A stretch of 64,000 bases of DNA, taken from assembly GCF_001717465.1 (NCBI RefSeq), contig NZ_CP017074.1, positions 2,012,873 to 2,076,872 of the forward strand, read 5' to 3'. The stretch comes from Luteimonas sp. JM171 (GTDB taxonomy: Bacteria; Pseudomonadota; Gammaproteobacteria; Xanthomonadales; Xanthomonadaceae). The number at the start of each line of letters is the position of its first letter. Within the stretch, counting starts at the first letter, position 1. The notes under the pieces are model-generated. The model was not told where the DNA came from. It did no database searches and saw only the letters and a list, made by a program, of their open reading frames with translations. A program made the translations under genes and the position numbers. Shown here one piece after another: positions 1 through 8,775 of the stretch.

Positions 1-30
1 AAAAGGCCTCCCGGCCGCGACGGGGCCCAT
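1..30. repeat. Truncated arm of a dispersed structured repeat
   Basis: The first 16 bases of the window are identical to bases 16127-16142, part of the right arm of the structured repeat at 16045-16152. The next dozen bases are related but diverged. This looks like the end of another copy whose core lies to the left of the window. No gene is visible between here and the receptor terminator. Confidence 0.5.
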
Positions 31-83
31 CAGCCCTCCGCGAACTGGCGCAAAGGATCGCACCCCCCCCATTTTTGAACACA

Positions 84-116
84 CCCCAAAAAGAAGGGGC
101 CGGATCGACCGGCCCC
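84..116 (-). terminator. Intrinsic terminator of the TonB-dependent receptor gene
   Basis: Bases 96-103 (GGGGCCGG) pair perfectly with 109-116 (CCGGCCCC) around a 5-nt loop. On the minus strand the stem is followed by a T-rich run (complement of 84-95). It lies 25 nt past the receptor stop codon, in the right orientation and distance for rho-independent termination. Confidence 0.8.
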
Positions 117-141
117 GTTTCAAAACAGGTTTTGCCCAGGA

Positions 142-2997
142 TCAATAGTCGTACCGGATCCCCACCAGCCAGGACCGCCCGAACTGCTCCATCTCCAGCA
201 CCCGGTTGCGCGCCCCCTGGTAGCGGACCTGCCGCGTATCGTTGATGTTGTTCACCTCGCCGAACAGGCTCACCCCGTTCCCGAACCGGTAGCTGGTCGT
301 GAAATCCAGGCTCGAACGACCATCCCAGTAAATGTTCAGATCCGGATTCGTGATGTTGAACTCGTCGATGAACTCCGACCGGTAGTTGTACGCAAGCCGC
401 GCATTGAAGCCCGCCTTCTCGTACGTCAGCGCCAGGTTGTAATTGTGCCGCGACGTCCCCGGCAGCTCCGTCTCGCCCAGCCCGAACGGCAGCTCCGCCT
501 TCGACTTCGCCCACGTGTAGTTCGCATACACCCCGAGCCCGCTCCACGCCCCCGGCAGCATGTCGAACGACTGCTGCCAGGCCAGCTCCAGCCCGTACAC
601 GCTGCCCTTGTCGCCGTTCTCCGGACGCGTCACGGTCTGCCGGACGTCGCGCACCTCGCCGTCGTCCATCACCACGTCCTGCCACACCACCGTGCTGTTG
701 GCCACGAACAGCGGATCGTTGATCCGCTTGTAGAACGCCGCCGCCGACACCAGCCCCAGCGGCCGCAGGTAGCGCTCGAACGACACGTCCAGATTGTGCG
801 CATAGGCCGCCTTCGCATTCGGATTGCCCACAGCAACGTCGTCCCAGTCGCGCTCGCCGCGGATGCGGTAGGGCGCCGTGTGCATGAAGTCCGGGCGGTT
901 CAGGCCGGTCGAGTACGACGCGCGCAGGATCGTGTCGGGATCAAGCTCGTAGCGCAGGTGCAGGCTGGGCAGGAAGTGCCCATAGCTGCGGCTGGCGGTC
1001 TGGGGGATGAACTCCTCCGTCTCCGCGTTGAACTCGCTTGCGGCGCCCTCCAGCTCCGTGCGCTCGTAGCGGGCGCCGGCGATCATGGTCAGGTCGCCCC
1101 AGTTCGCATCCACCCGCACATAGCCGGCGTAAACGTCTTCCGAGGCGGTGTAATCGGCCGTGATCGAATCTTCCACCAGGCGTCCATGGTTGTCGCTGCC
1201 GATCAGCGGTCCGGCGTGGCTGGTGAACACGTCGCGGCAGAAACGGCGCCCGGTGAGGAAGTAGTCGAAGTTGTTCGACCAGCTGTCGCACAGCAGGTCG
1301 GAGTAGCCCACGCCCATCGCATCGAAGTCCGCTGCCGAGCTGTTGCGGTGGCGCTCGTTGTCGAACAGCTTGTCGCGCTGGCGCGCCCGCAGGCCGAACT
1401 TGATGTCGCCGGTCTCGCCCAGGAAGTTCTGTTCGCGGCCCAGATCCAGCCGGAAGCTGTTCTCTTCTTCCTCGCTGTACTCGTAGCGGTCGTCCAGGCG
1501 CCGGAACGCGTACCAGTCCTCGGGCAGGTTGACGCCGGTGGCGGGCGCGCCGGGCTCATCGAGGATGGTCCAGACGGGGAAGTCCGGGTTGGCGTAGTCA
1601 TACGCCATGCGCGGACGGACCTGTGAGCGGAAGATGTACTGCATCCGCGGGCTGGTCACCTTGTCGGCCTTGCTGTGCGCGGCCTGCCAGTCCAGCCTCC
1701 AGTCGTTGCCCACCCAGTGCTCGCCGCCCAGGTTCCAGGTGCGGATCGACTTGTCGTAGGTCCGCTCGCGCAGTTCCTTGTCGAACGTCGCGCGGCCCGC
1801 CACGCCCGTGACTTCGCCCGAGCCGGCCTCATGGTCCTCCAGCTCGATCGCCAGCGCATCGCGGAACTCGCGGTCCTTGAAGCTGGAGTCCGAGGCGATC
1901 AGGTACACCAGGTTGTCGGGGTCGATCCGGAAGTCGAACCGGCCGGTCAAGCCCGTGCGGGTGCGGGTGCCTTCGTAATCCTTGACCTCGACCTCGGCCG
2001 GCATCACGGTGCCGTCGAAATCGTCGAACACCGCTTCGACGTTGTCGGTGAAGCGCTCCTGCTCGCTGCGCGAGGCCGCGAACAGCACGCCGATGTTGCC
2101 CTCGGGCCCGAAGCGCTTGCCGATGGTGGCGTTGTAGCGCTCGTTGTCGCCGCTGCCCAGCTCGAACTCGCCCCTGGCGGCCGAGGCGCGCAGGGTCAGG
2201 CCGTCGCGGTCGAGCGCGCTCTGGGTGCGGATGTTGATGTTGCCGGCGATGGCGTCGGCGTCCATGTCCGGGGTCAGCGCCTTGGTCACTTCCAGCGCCG
2301 CGATGACGTCGGCCGGGATCGTGTCCAGCTCGACGCCGCGGCTTTCGGCATCGGGGTTGGCCAGCTGCACGCCGTCGATGGACACCGTGGTGAATTCCTT
2401 CGGCGCGCCGCGCACGGTCACGTAGCGGCCTTCGCCCTGGTCGCGCTCGATCGAGATGCCCGGGATCCGCTGGGTCGACTCGGCGATGTTGTTGTCGGGG
2501 AACTGGCCCAGCAGGTCGGCCGAGACCACGTTGATGTAGTTGGTGGACGCGCGCTGCTGGTTCAGGGCCAGGGCATTGGCGTCCCGGGTTGCGCGCACTT
2601 CCACCGCATCCAGGTCGGTTGCGGTGGCGGCGCTTGCGGTGCTCAGCAGGCTCACTTCCACCCGCGCTCCGGCATCGGCCGGCACCACCACTTTGGTATC
2701 TGCACTGTGGTAGCCCAGGTAATCGACGCTCAGCCGGTAGGTGCCGGGGGCGACGCCGGTGATGCGGAACTCGCCGTTGCGCCGGGTGGTGGCGACTTCC
2801 CGGCCATCCAGGGACACCACGGCGCCATCCAGCGAGGCGCCCACGCTGGCTTCGCGGACCCGGCCCACGATGGTGCCGGCGGAGACGGCTTCGCCAGCCA
2901 CGAAGCCGGCCTGCGGCTCGGCGTGGGCGGCAGGCGCGGTGGAAACGGCAAGCGCCGAGGCGATCGCGGCGGCGATCAGGGTGCGTTGGATGCTCAT
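142..2997 (-). CDS. TonB-dependent outer-membrane receptor (TonB-Xanth-Caul type)
   Basis: A 951-residue outer-membrane active-transport receptor. Residues 1-26 form a Sec signal peptide ending AHA. Residues ~40-120 form a carboxypeptidase-regulatory-like beta-sandwich. A TonB plug follows (~150-255, with TVRGAPKEF and SIDGVQLANP), and the rest is a 22-strand-type barrel ending in an aromatic residue (GIRYDY). The N-terminal sandwich plus plug is the layout of receptors linked to carbohydrate or other large organic substrates in Xanthomonas/Caulobacter, not a classic siderophore receptor; the substrate is inferred only. The ATG at 2997 was chosen over an in-frame TTG five codons upstream because it begins a normal signal peptide. 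It is divergent from a phytase-like lipoprotein, suggesting joint use of phosphorylated or organic substrates. Confidence 0.9.
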   Translation of the reverse strand: MSIQRTLIAAAIASALAVSTAPAAHAEPQAGFVAGEAVSAGTIVGRVREASVGASLDGAVVSLDGREVATTRRNGEFRITGVAPGTYRLSVDYLGYHSADTKVVVPADAGARVEVSLLSTASAATATDLDAVEVRATRDANALALNQQRASTNYINVVSADLLGQFPDNNIAESTQRIPGISIERDQGEGRYVTVRGAPKEFTTVSIDGVQLANPDAESRGVELDTIPADVIAALEVTKALTPDMDADAIAGNINIRTQSALDRDGLTLRASAARGEFELGSGDNERYNATIGKRFGPEGNIGVLFAASRSEQERFTDNVEAVFDDFDGTVMPAEVEVKDYEGTRTRTGLTGRFDFRIDPDNLVYLIASDSSFKDREFRDALAIELEDHEAGSGEVTGVAGRATFDKELRERTYDKSIRTWNLGGEHWVGNDWRLDWQAAHSKADKVTSPRMQYIFRSQVRPRMAYDYANPDFPVWTILDEPGAPATGVNLPEDWYAFRRLDDRYEYSEEEENSFRLDLGREQNFLGETGDIKFGLRARQRDKLFDNERHRNSSAADFDAMGVGYSDLLCDSWSNNFDYFLTGRRFCRDVFTSHAGPLIGSDNHGRLVEDSITADYTASEDVYAGYVRVDANWGDLTMIAGARYERTELEGAASEFNAETEEFIPQTASRSYGHFLPSLHLRYELDPDTILRASYSTGLNRPDFMHTAPYRIRGERDWDDVAVGNPNAKAAYAHNLDVSFERYLRPLGLVSAAAFYKRINDPLFVANSTVVWQDVVMDDGEVRDVRQTVTRPENGDKGSVYGLELAWQQSFDMLPGAWSGLGVYANYTWAKSKAELPFGLGETELPGTSRHNYNLALTYEKAGFNARLAYNYRSEFIDEFNITNPDLNIYWDGRSSLDFTTSYRFGNGVSLFGEVNNINDTRQVRYQGARNRVLEMEQFGRSWLVGIRYDY

Positions 2998-3182
2998 GGA
3001 TATTCCGGTCAAGAAGGGAATGCGCGGCCCGTGCGGGCGATGCAGCCACCTATGCTTGCCAACGCTTTTTTCCCGGCGATGACGGAATTGCGACGGTCCG
3101 GTGACAGCAGGCGGAAGGCAACGCGTGTCACCAATCGGACATCCGGATGGGCGAAAATGGTGGGCTTGCCAACCCTGTCAGG
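2998..3182. promoter_or_regulatory. Divergent promoter region, receptor / propeller lipoprotein
   Basis: This 185-bp region separates two divergent genes. The 10-mer GCTTGCCAAC occurs twice in the same orientation, at 3054-3063 and 3164-3173. One copy lies about 57 bp upstream of the receptor ATG and the other just upstream of the lipoprotein start. It is a candidate operator pair; no convincing -35/-10 pair was assigned. Confidence 0.4.
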
Positions 3183-4361
3183 ATGTCCATGCAACGTTCC
3201 AGCAGCACCCCCGCTTCGACCAACTCTCCCACCGTCCGGGCTGGTTCCAGCCTCTCCGCGCGCTTCGGCCTTGCCGCAAGCCTGCTGGCGCTGGCGCTCG
3301 CCGGCTGCGGCAGCCAGGCGACCCCTGCGGCCGCTGACGAGTCCGCCGACGCGGACGCCGCCGAGCTGGGCCCTGCGCTGGTGCGCGAAGCCTTCGCCAG
3401 CCCCATGACGCCAGAGGACAACATCGACTCGGTCGCCAGCTGGACCTCGCCGGACGGCCAGGTGCTGGTGCTCGCCACCGCCAAGGCGACCGACCGGCTC
3501 GTCGTGTATGACGGCTTCACCGGCGAGTTCGTCCGCCATGTCGGCGGCCCCGGAACCGGCGCCGGCGAGTTCGACCGCCCGAACGGCATCGCCATCGCCG
3601 ACGACCTCGCGTTCGTGGTCGAGCGTGACAACCGCCGCGTGCAGGTGCTGCAGCTGCCGGAGATGGAGAGCGTGGCGACGTTCGGCGACGACGTGCTGGA
3701 GCTGCCGTACGGCCTGTGGGTCAACGCCCACGGCGGGCACTACGAGCTGTACGTGACCGACGCCTACATGGCCGGCGAAGACGAAGCCGGCGAGGACATC
3801 CTGCCGCCGCTCGAGGAGCTCGACCGCCGCGTGCACCGTTTCTCATTCACGGCCGGCGACGGCGGGCCGGCGGCGACCCACCTGGGCGCGTTCGGCGACA
3901 CCACCCCGGAAGGGGCGCTGCGGGTGGTGGAGTCGCTCTGGGGCGATCCTGACAACAACCGCCTGCTGATCGCAGAGGAAGACGAGACCTACGCCAACGA
4001 GTTCAAGGTGTATGACCTGGAAGGCAGCTTCACCGGCCAGGTGCTGGGGGCCGGCGTGCTGGAGGCGCAGGCCGAAGGGATCATGCTCAAGTCATGCCGC
4101 AACGGCGACGGCTGGTGGATCACCACCGCCCAGGGCAAGGACCTGACCACCTTCCACCTGTTCGACCGCAACAGCCTGGAACACGTGGGTGCGGTGACCG
4201 GCCTGCAGGTGGCCAACACCGACGGCATCTGGCTGCACGACGAGCCCAACCCGCGCTTCCCCGGCGGCGTGCTGTACGCCGTGCATGACGACCAGGGGAT
4301 GGTGGCGCTGGGCTGGCGCGAGATTTCCAACGCGCTGGGCCTGCGCGACTGCCCGCGCTGA
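3183..4361 (+). CDS. Phytase-like/NHL beta-propeller lipoprotein
   Basis: A 392-residue predicted lipoprotein with lipobox LALAGC (Cys about residue 42). Mature repeats resemble a six-bladed propeller: an NHL-like stretch (GAGEFDRPNGIAIAD, ~125-139), LLIAEEDETYANEFKVYD and AEGIMLKSC. The IAEED-type and EG-type segments recall beta-propeller phytases, which hydrolyse inositol phosphates using calcium. An NHL-repeat binding protein is the alternative. Start is uncertain: ATG codons lie at 3147, 3183 and 3189. The later ones give a more normal lipoprotein signal and leave the repeated 10-mer outside the gene. Divergent pairing with the TonB receptor fits surface capture and processing of one substrate. 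Confidence 0.65.
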   Translation: MSMQRSSSTPASTNSPTVRAGSSLSARFGLAASLLALALAGCGSQATPAAADESADADAAELGPALVREAFASPMTPEDNIDSVASWTSPDGQVLVLATAKATDRLVVYDGFTGEFVRHVGGPGTGAGEFDRPNGIAIADDLAFVVERDNRRVQVLQLPEMESVATFGDDVLELPYGLWVNAHGGHYELYVTDAYMAGEDEAGEDILPPLEELDRRVHRFSFTAGDGGPAATHLGAFGDTTPEGALRVVESLWGDPDNNRLLIAEEDETYANEFKVYDLEGSFTGQVLGAGVLEAQAEGIMLKSCRNGDGWWITTAQGKDLTTFHLFDRNSLEHVGAVTGLQVANTDGIWLHDEPNPRFPGGVLYAVHDDQGMVALGWREISNALGLRDCPR

Positions 4362-4370
4362 TCAAAGCCG

Positions 4371-4400
4371 CCGGGCCGGGGAACATCCCGGCCCGACGGT
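4371..4400. terminator. Bidirectional terminator between convergent genes
   Basis: Bases 4372-4380 (CGGGCCGGG) pair perfectly with 4387-4395 across a 6-nt loop. A short T-rich stretch follows on the plus strand and CTTT on the minus strand. It sits in the 48-bp gap between the propeller gene and the aminotransferase gene, so it could serve both. Confidence 0.6.
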
Positions 4401-4409
4401 ATTTCCCGG

Positions 4410-5891
4410 TCAGGACTTGCGGGGGCCTTCCGTGAGCGAGCGGCGGACCATCTCGACCACCAGGTCGAGCTCGTCCTCGCCCATCTCGAAGCGCGGGGTG
4501 AAGCGCAGCGAGTTCTCGCCGCCGTGGATCACGCCCAGGCCGTTCTCGCGCAGCCACTCCTCGGTGGAGCCTTCGCCGTAGCCCTTGAACTGGGGCGCGA
4601 GCTCGCAGGAGAACAGCAGGCCGGTGCCCTGGACCTTGGTGATCAGGCCGCCCAGCTCATCCTTCAGCGCTTCCAGCTTCTCGACCGCCTGGCGGCCACG
4701 CTGCTGGATGTTCTCGCGCACCTGCGGCGTGACCATGCCCAGCACCGCCGAACCGACGTCGGCCGCGCGCGGGTTGGCGGTCATGGTGTTGCCATAGGTG
4801 CCGCGCTTGTAGGCCGCGGCGGCCCGCTCGCCCAGCGCCAGCACCGAGAGCGGGAACTGGCCGGCGTTGAGGGCCTTGGAGTAGGTCTCCAGGTCCGGCG
4901 CTTCCTGGCCTTCGAAGCCCGGGTAGTCGACGATCGACAGCGCGCCGGTGGCGCGCAGGCCGGCCTGGATCGAGTCCACCAGCAGCATCGAGCCGTGCGC
5001 CCTGGTCAGCTCGCGGGCCAGCGCATAGAACTGCGGCGGCACGCTGCGGCCGGGGTCGCCTTCGCCCATCACCGGCTCCATGAACATCGCCTCGATGAAC
5101 CAGCCGTTGGCATCGGCGTCGGCGAAGGCCTGCTTCAGCGCGGCCTCGTCATAGGGCTCGATCACCAGCACGCTGTCCTCGTTGCGGTAGCTGGCCAGCG
5201 CCTGCTCGTAGGTCTTGCGGGTGGAGTTGGAGTACAGGCCCGGGGCCTCGGTGCGGCCGTGGAAGCCGCCCTTGACCACCAGGCGCTTCACGGTGCGGCC
5301 GGCGTGGCGGCCGCCCGGATCGGTCATGGTCTTGGCGTTGGTGTCGGCGATGCGCGCGGCCAGCGAAACCGACTCCGAGCCCGAGTTGAGGCACATGAAC
5401 GCCTCGAACGGGCAGCCGCCGCGGGTGTGGCCGATCTCCGCGCGCAGGGCGCGATCGAGCATCATCTGGGAAATGCTCGGGGTCATGATGTTGGCCATGG
5501 CCTGGGGCCGGGCCATGGCCTGGATCACCGGCGCCGGCGCGTGGCCGAAGCCGAGCATGCCGTAGCCGCCGGTGTCATAGAGCACCGCGCCCTTGAGGGT
5601 CACGATCCAGGCGCCGCGCGCGGTCAGCGCCACGTAGGGGTTCACCCCGTCCTGCGGATAGAAGTTGACGAAGCCGGCCTGCACCTTGCGCACCTGGGCG
5701 TCTTCGTCCAGGTCCAGCAGGTCGGCGTGGTCCTTGCGGACGGCCTGGTAGGCCTCGGCGGCCGCGTCGATGGCCTCGACCAGGTCCGGGTGGCCGGCGG
5801 CGAAGCGCTCGATGGTGGCGTCGTCCAGCCCGGTGGTGCGGCGGGCGCCGGCATGGGCGCGGAGGGCGGAAAGCTTGTCGGTCACGGACAT
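4410..5891 (-). CDS. Class-III PLP-dependent aminotransferase
   Basis: A 493-residue fold-type I aminotransferase. Visible PLP features: phosphate-binding GSES (171-174), GGFHGRT (208-214), Asp306 in VDSIQAGLRATG (pyridine-nitrogen partner) and Lys339 in YSKALNAG (Schiff-base lysine). The family includes lysine 6-aminotransferase, ornithine and GABA aminotransferases. The long N-terminal part and the NAGQFPLS sequence around the active Lys resemble lysine-6-aminotransferase-like members, but the substrate cannot be fixed from sequence. It is divergent from an Lrp/AsnC regulator that probably senses the amino acid and controls it. Confidence 0.8.
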   Translation of the reverse strand: MSVTDKLSALRAHAGARRTTGLDDATIERFAAGHPDLVEAIDAAAEAYQAVRKDHADLLDLDEDAQVRKVQAGFVNFYPQDGVNPYVALTARGAWIVTLKGAVLYDTGGYGMLGFGHAPAPVIQAMARPQAMANIMTPSISQMMLDRALRAEIGHTRGGCPFEAFMCLNSGSESVSLAARIADTNAKTMTDPGGRHAGRTVKRLVVKGGFHGRTEAPGLYSNSTRKTYEQALASYRNEDSVLVIEPYDEAALKQAFADADANGWFIEAMFMEPVMGEGDPGRSVPPQFYALARELTRAHGSMLLVDSIQAGLRATGALSIVDYPGFEGQEAPDLETYSKALNAGQFPLSVLALGERAAAAYKRGTYGNTMTANPRAADVGSAVLGMVTPQVRENIQQRGRQAVEKLEALKDELGGLITKVQGTGLLFSCELAPQFKGYGEGSTEEWLRENGLGVIHGGENSLRFTPRFEMGEDELDLVVEMVRRSLTEGPRKS

Positions 5892-6072
5892 GGCGTGGTC
5901 CTCATATGGCGGAAACAGGGGGAGGGCGCCGAAGCAGCCCCATTCGACGGCCCGCGGCGTGGCCCCGGGCAGGCATGTCCTTTATTGTGGGAAAATAAAT
6001 CGTCGTTTGAAAGGTATGAATTGATCGCTTTGGCGCGTAATTTCATCGATCCGACGAAAACGGGGGTGATGG
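5892..6072. promoter_or_regulatory. AT-rich divergent control region (aminotransferase / Lrp)
   Basis: This 181-bp intergenic region contains an AT-rich island (about 5980-6060) in an otherwise GC-rich segment. TTTATT (5981-5986) and AATAAA (5994-5999) form a dyad separated by 7 bp, similar in size and composition to Lrp-family operators. The regulator gene begins just downstream, so autoregulation and control of the divergent aminotransferase are likely. Confidence 0.5.
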
Positions 6073-6504
6073 ATGAAACCCACTGAAGCCGAAGAGCAGC
6101 TGCTGTCCCTGCTGCGCGAGAACGCGCGCCTGTCGACGGCGGAGATCGCGCGCCGGCTGGGGCTGTCCCGGACCACGGTCCACAGCCGGATCGAGCGGCT
6201 GGAGCGGCAGGGCGTGATCGAGGGCTACACGGTGCGGGTGGCTGATGAGCACGAGCGCGCGCAGATCCGGGCTCACATCCTGATCGCGGTGATGCCGCGC
6301 CAGATGGCCTCGGTGGTGGCGGCGCTGCGGGAGATGCCGGAGGTGCGCACGCTGCATTCGGTCAGCGGTGCCTCGGACCTGGTGGCGCTGGGGGTCACCC
6401 CGACGGTGGAGGACATGGACGTGCTCACGGACCGCATCGGCGCGATCGATGGCGTGGAGCGGACCACTTCCTCCATCATCTTGTCCACCAAGTTTTCGCG
6501 GTGA
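6073..6504 (+). CDS. Lrp/AsnC-family transcriptional regulator
   Basis: A 143-residue feast/famine regulator. An N-terminal winged HTH (residues ~17-50, STAEIARRLGLSRTTVHSRI) is followed by a C-terminal RAM-type ligand domain (~70-140) with the usual VSGASDLVALG turn. Length is normal for AsnC/Lrp proteins, which assemble as dimers or octamers and respond to amino acids. It is divergent from the class-III aminotransferase, its most likely target. Only 3 nt separate its stop from the queA start, so it may be co-transcribed with queA. Confidence 0.88.
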   Translation: MKPTEAEEQLLSLLRENARLSTAEIARRLGLSRTTVHSRIERLERQGVIEGYTVRVADEHERAQIRAHILIAVMPRQMASVVAALREMPEVRTLHSVSGASDLVALGVTPTVEDMDVLTDRIGAIDGVERTTSSIILSTKFSR

Positions 6505-6507
6505 CGC

Positions 6508-7533
6508 TTGAAGAAGTCGGACTTCCACTACCACCTGCCGCAGGAGCTGATTGCGCAGGAGCCGCTGCCCGAGCGCTCGGCCAGTCGCCTGCTGCTGGTC
6601 CCGCCCGGTGGGGCGCCGTTTGAGGATCGCCACGTGCGCGACCTGCCGGGGCTGCTGCGGCCCGGCGACCTGCTGGTGTTCAACGACACCCGGGTGATCC
6701 CGGCGCGGCTGTTCGGCCACAAGCAGAGCGGGGGCAGGGTGGAGATCCTGATCGAGCGCCTGCTGCCCGACAGCCATGCGCGTGCGCAGATCGGCGCCAG
6801 CAAGGCGCCCAGGCCGGGCACGCTGATCGAGCTGGAAGCCGGCGGCCGCGCCGAGGTGCTCGAGCGCGACGGCGGCTTCTACCGCCTGCGCTTCGACGTG
6901 CCCGGGGCGCTGGAGTCCTGGCTGCTTGAAGCCGGCCGCCTGCCGCTGCCGCCCTACATCTCGCGCGCGCCCGGCCGCGGCGACGCCGAGCGCTACCAGA
7001 CCGTCTTCGCGCGCGAGGCCGGGGCCGTGGCCGCACCCACCGCCGGCCTGCACTTCGACCAGCCGCTGCTCGATGCGCTGCGCGAGCGCGGCGTCGAGTG
7101 CGGCCACGTCACGCTGCACGTGGGCGCGGGCACGTTCCTGCCGATGCGGGTGGAGCAGCTGCGCGAGCACCGCATGCACAGCGAATGGCTCAACGTCGGC
7201 GCCGGCCTCGTCGCCCAGATCCGGCGCACGCGCGAAGCCGGCGGGCGGGTGATCGCCGTGGGCACCACTGTGGTGCGGGCCCTGGAGAGCGCCATGCGCG
7301 AGGACGGCCTGCACCCGTACTCCGGCGAAACCAGCATCTTCATCTTCCCCGGCTACCGCATCCGCAGCGTGGATGCGTTGCTCACCAATTTCCACCTGCC
7401 CGAGTCGACGTTGCTGATGCTGGTGTCGGCGTTTGCGGGCAAGGAGCGGGTGTTCAAGGCGTACGCGCACGCCATTGGCCAGCGCTACCGCTTCTTCTCC
7501 TACGGGGACGCGATGCTGCTGTTCCCCGGGTAA
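6508..7533 (+). CDS. queA: tRNA preQ1(34) S-adenosylmethionine ribosyltransferase-isomerase
   Basis: A 341-residue QueA. It transfers and isomerises the ribosyl moiety of SAM onto 7-aminomethyl-7-deazaguanine at tRNA position 34, giving epoxyqueuosine. Recognisable segments: [39 protein letters not shown] and [17 protein letters not shown]. The start is TTG at 6508, supported by the conserved family N-terminus and by the preceding stop 3 nt upstream. In many proteobacteria queA is directly followed by tgt; here three iron-transport genes intervene. Confidence 0.95.
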   Translation: MKKSDFHYHLPQELIAQEPLPERSASRLLLVPPGGAPFEDRHVRDLPGLLRPGDLLVFNDTRVIPARLFGHKQSGGRVEILIERLLPDSHARAQIGASKAPRPGTLIELEAGGRAEVLERDGGFYRLRFDVPGALESWLLEAGRLPLPPYISRAPGRGDAERYQTVFAREAGAVAAPTAGLHFDQPLLDALRERGVECGHVTLHVGAGTFLPMRVEQLREHRMHSEWLNVGAGLVAQIRRTREAGGRVIAVGTTVVRALESAMREDGLHPYSGETSIFIFPGYRIRSVDALLTNFHLPESTLLMLVSAFAGKERVFKAYAHAIGQRYRFFSYGDAMLLFPG

Positions 7534-7548
7534 ATGATTACAATTTCC
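7530..7548 (+). promoter_or_regulatory. Fur-box-like site upstream of the iron transporter
   Basis: The 19-bp sequence matches the classical Fur consensus at about 12 of 19 positions, centred on AAATGAT and CAATTT. It overlaps the queA stop codon and lies about 66 bp upstream of the ferric-binding-protein start. Local AT-richness stands out. This is pattern matching by eye. Confidence 0.45.
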
Positions 7549-7613
7549 ATCTTGCTCAAGCCATCCCGTGTCGGGCACAGCCAGAGCCGACGCCAGCACA
7601 CGAGGAAAACCGC

Positions 7614-8747
7614 ATGATGAATCCGACCAGCCGTTCCCACGGTGGCGTTCGCGTCGCCGGACTGCTTTCCGCCGCCTGCGCCGCGCTCCTTTTCGCCGCC
7701 TGCGGCCAGCAGCAGGCGCCCGCCGCCAGCGGAGGCGCGGCCGCCACGACCCAGGGCTCCGATGGCGCGGATGCCGCGCCCGCGGCCTCCGGCGAGGTCA
7801 ACCTGTACACCACCCGCGAGCCGGGCCTGATCCAGCCGCTGCTGGATGCCTTCACCGACAGCACCGGGATCGAGGTCAACACCGTGTTCCTCAAGGACGG
7901 GCTGATGGAGCGCCTGGGCGCGGAGGGCGAGCGCTCCCCGGCCGACGTCCTGATGACCGTGGACACCGGCAACCTGCTGGACGTGGTGGATGCCGGCCAC
8001 ACCCAGGCGGTTGACTCCGACGTGCTGGAAGAGGCCATCCCGGCGCACCTGCGCGGCGGGGAGGGGCACTGGTTCACCCTGTCGCTGCGCGACCGCGTGC
8101 TCTACGCCGACAAGGACCTGGAGCTGGACGGCTTTGCCTACGAGGACCTGGCCGATCCGCAGTGGAAGGGCCGGGTGTGCATCCGCTCGGGCCAGCATCC
8201 GTACAACACCAGCCTGTTCGCGGCGATGATCGCCCACAACGGCGCCGAGGCCACCGAGGAGTGGCTGCGCGGGGTCAAGGACAACCTGGCGCGCAAGGCC
8301 GCCGGCGGCGACCGCGACGTGGCCCGCGACATCCTCGCCGGCATTTGTGACATCGGCATCGCCAACGCCTACTACGTGGGCCGGATGAAGAATGCCGAAG
8401 AGGGATCGGAGCAGCGCCAGTGGGGTGATGCGATCCAGGTGATCCGGCCGGTGTTCGCCGGTGCCGAGGACGGGGGCACCCACGTCAACATCTCCGGCGC
8501 CGCGATCGCAGCCAACGCACCCAACCGCGAGAACGCCGTGGCGCTGCTGGAATACCTGGTGTCCGACGAGGCGCAGAGCATGTACGCGCGCGCCAACTAC
8601 GAGTATCCGGTCAAGGCGGGCGTCGAGCTCGATCCGGTGGTGGCCAGCTTCGGCGAGATGAAGATCGATCCGCTGCCGCTGACCGAGGTTGCGCGCTACC
8701 GCCGCCAGGCAAGCGAACTTGTCGACAAGGTCGGCTTCGACAACTGA
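7614..8747 (+). CDS. Ferric-iron ABC transporter, substrate-binding lipoprotein (FbpA-like)
   Basis: A 377-residue class of periplasmic Fe3+-binding protein. It has a lipoprotein signal with lipobox LFAAC, then an Ala/Gln/Ser/Gly-rich linker of about 30 residues, then the binding lobes beginning EVNLYTTREPGLIQPLL. Tyr253-Tyr254 in NAYYVG is the tyrosine pair that coordinates iron in FbpA/FutA proteins. The start is set by GAGG at 7602-7605 upstream of ATG 7614. Lipid anchoring is unusual compared with the soluble FbpA of many Gram-negatives. It is the first gene of a three-gene iron transporter. Confidence 0.88.
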   Translation: MMNPTSRSHGGVRVAGLLSAACAALLFAACGQQQAPAASGGAAATTQGSDGADAAPAASGEVNLYTTREPGLIQPLLDAFTDSTGIEVNTVFLKDGLMERLGAEGERSPADVLMTVDTGNLLDVVDAGHTQAVDSDVLEEAIPAHLRGGEGHWFTLSLRDRVLYADKDLELDGFAYEDLADPQWKGRVCIRSGQHPYNTSLFAAMIAHNGAEATEEWLRGVKDNLARKAAGGDRDVARDILAGICDIGIANAYYVGRMKNAEEGSEQRQWGDAIQVIRPVFAGAEDGGTHVNISGAAIAANAPNRENAVALLEYLVSDEAQSMYARANYEYPVKAGVELDPVVASFGEMKIDPLPLTEVARYRRQASELVDKVGFDN

Positions 8748-8775
8748 TGCCAGCCCGGCCCGGCGCGGTGGCGGA

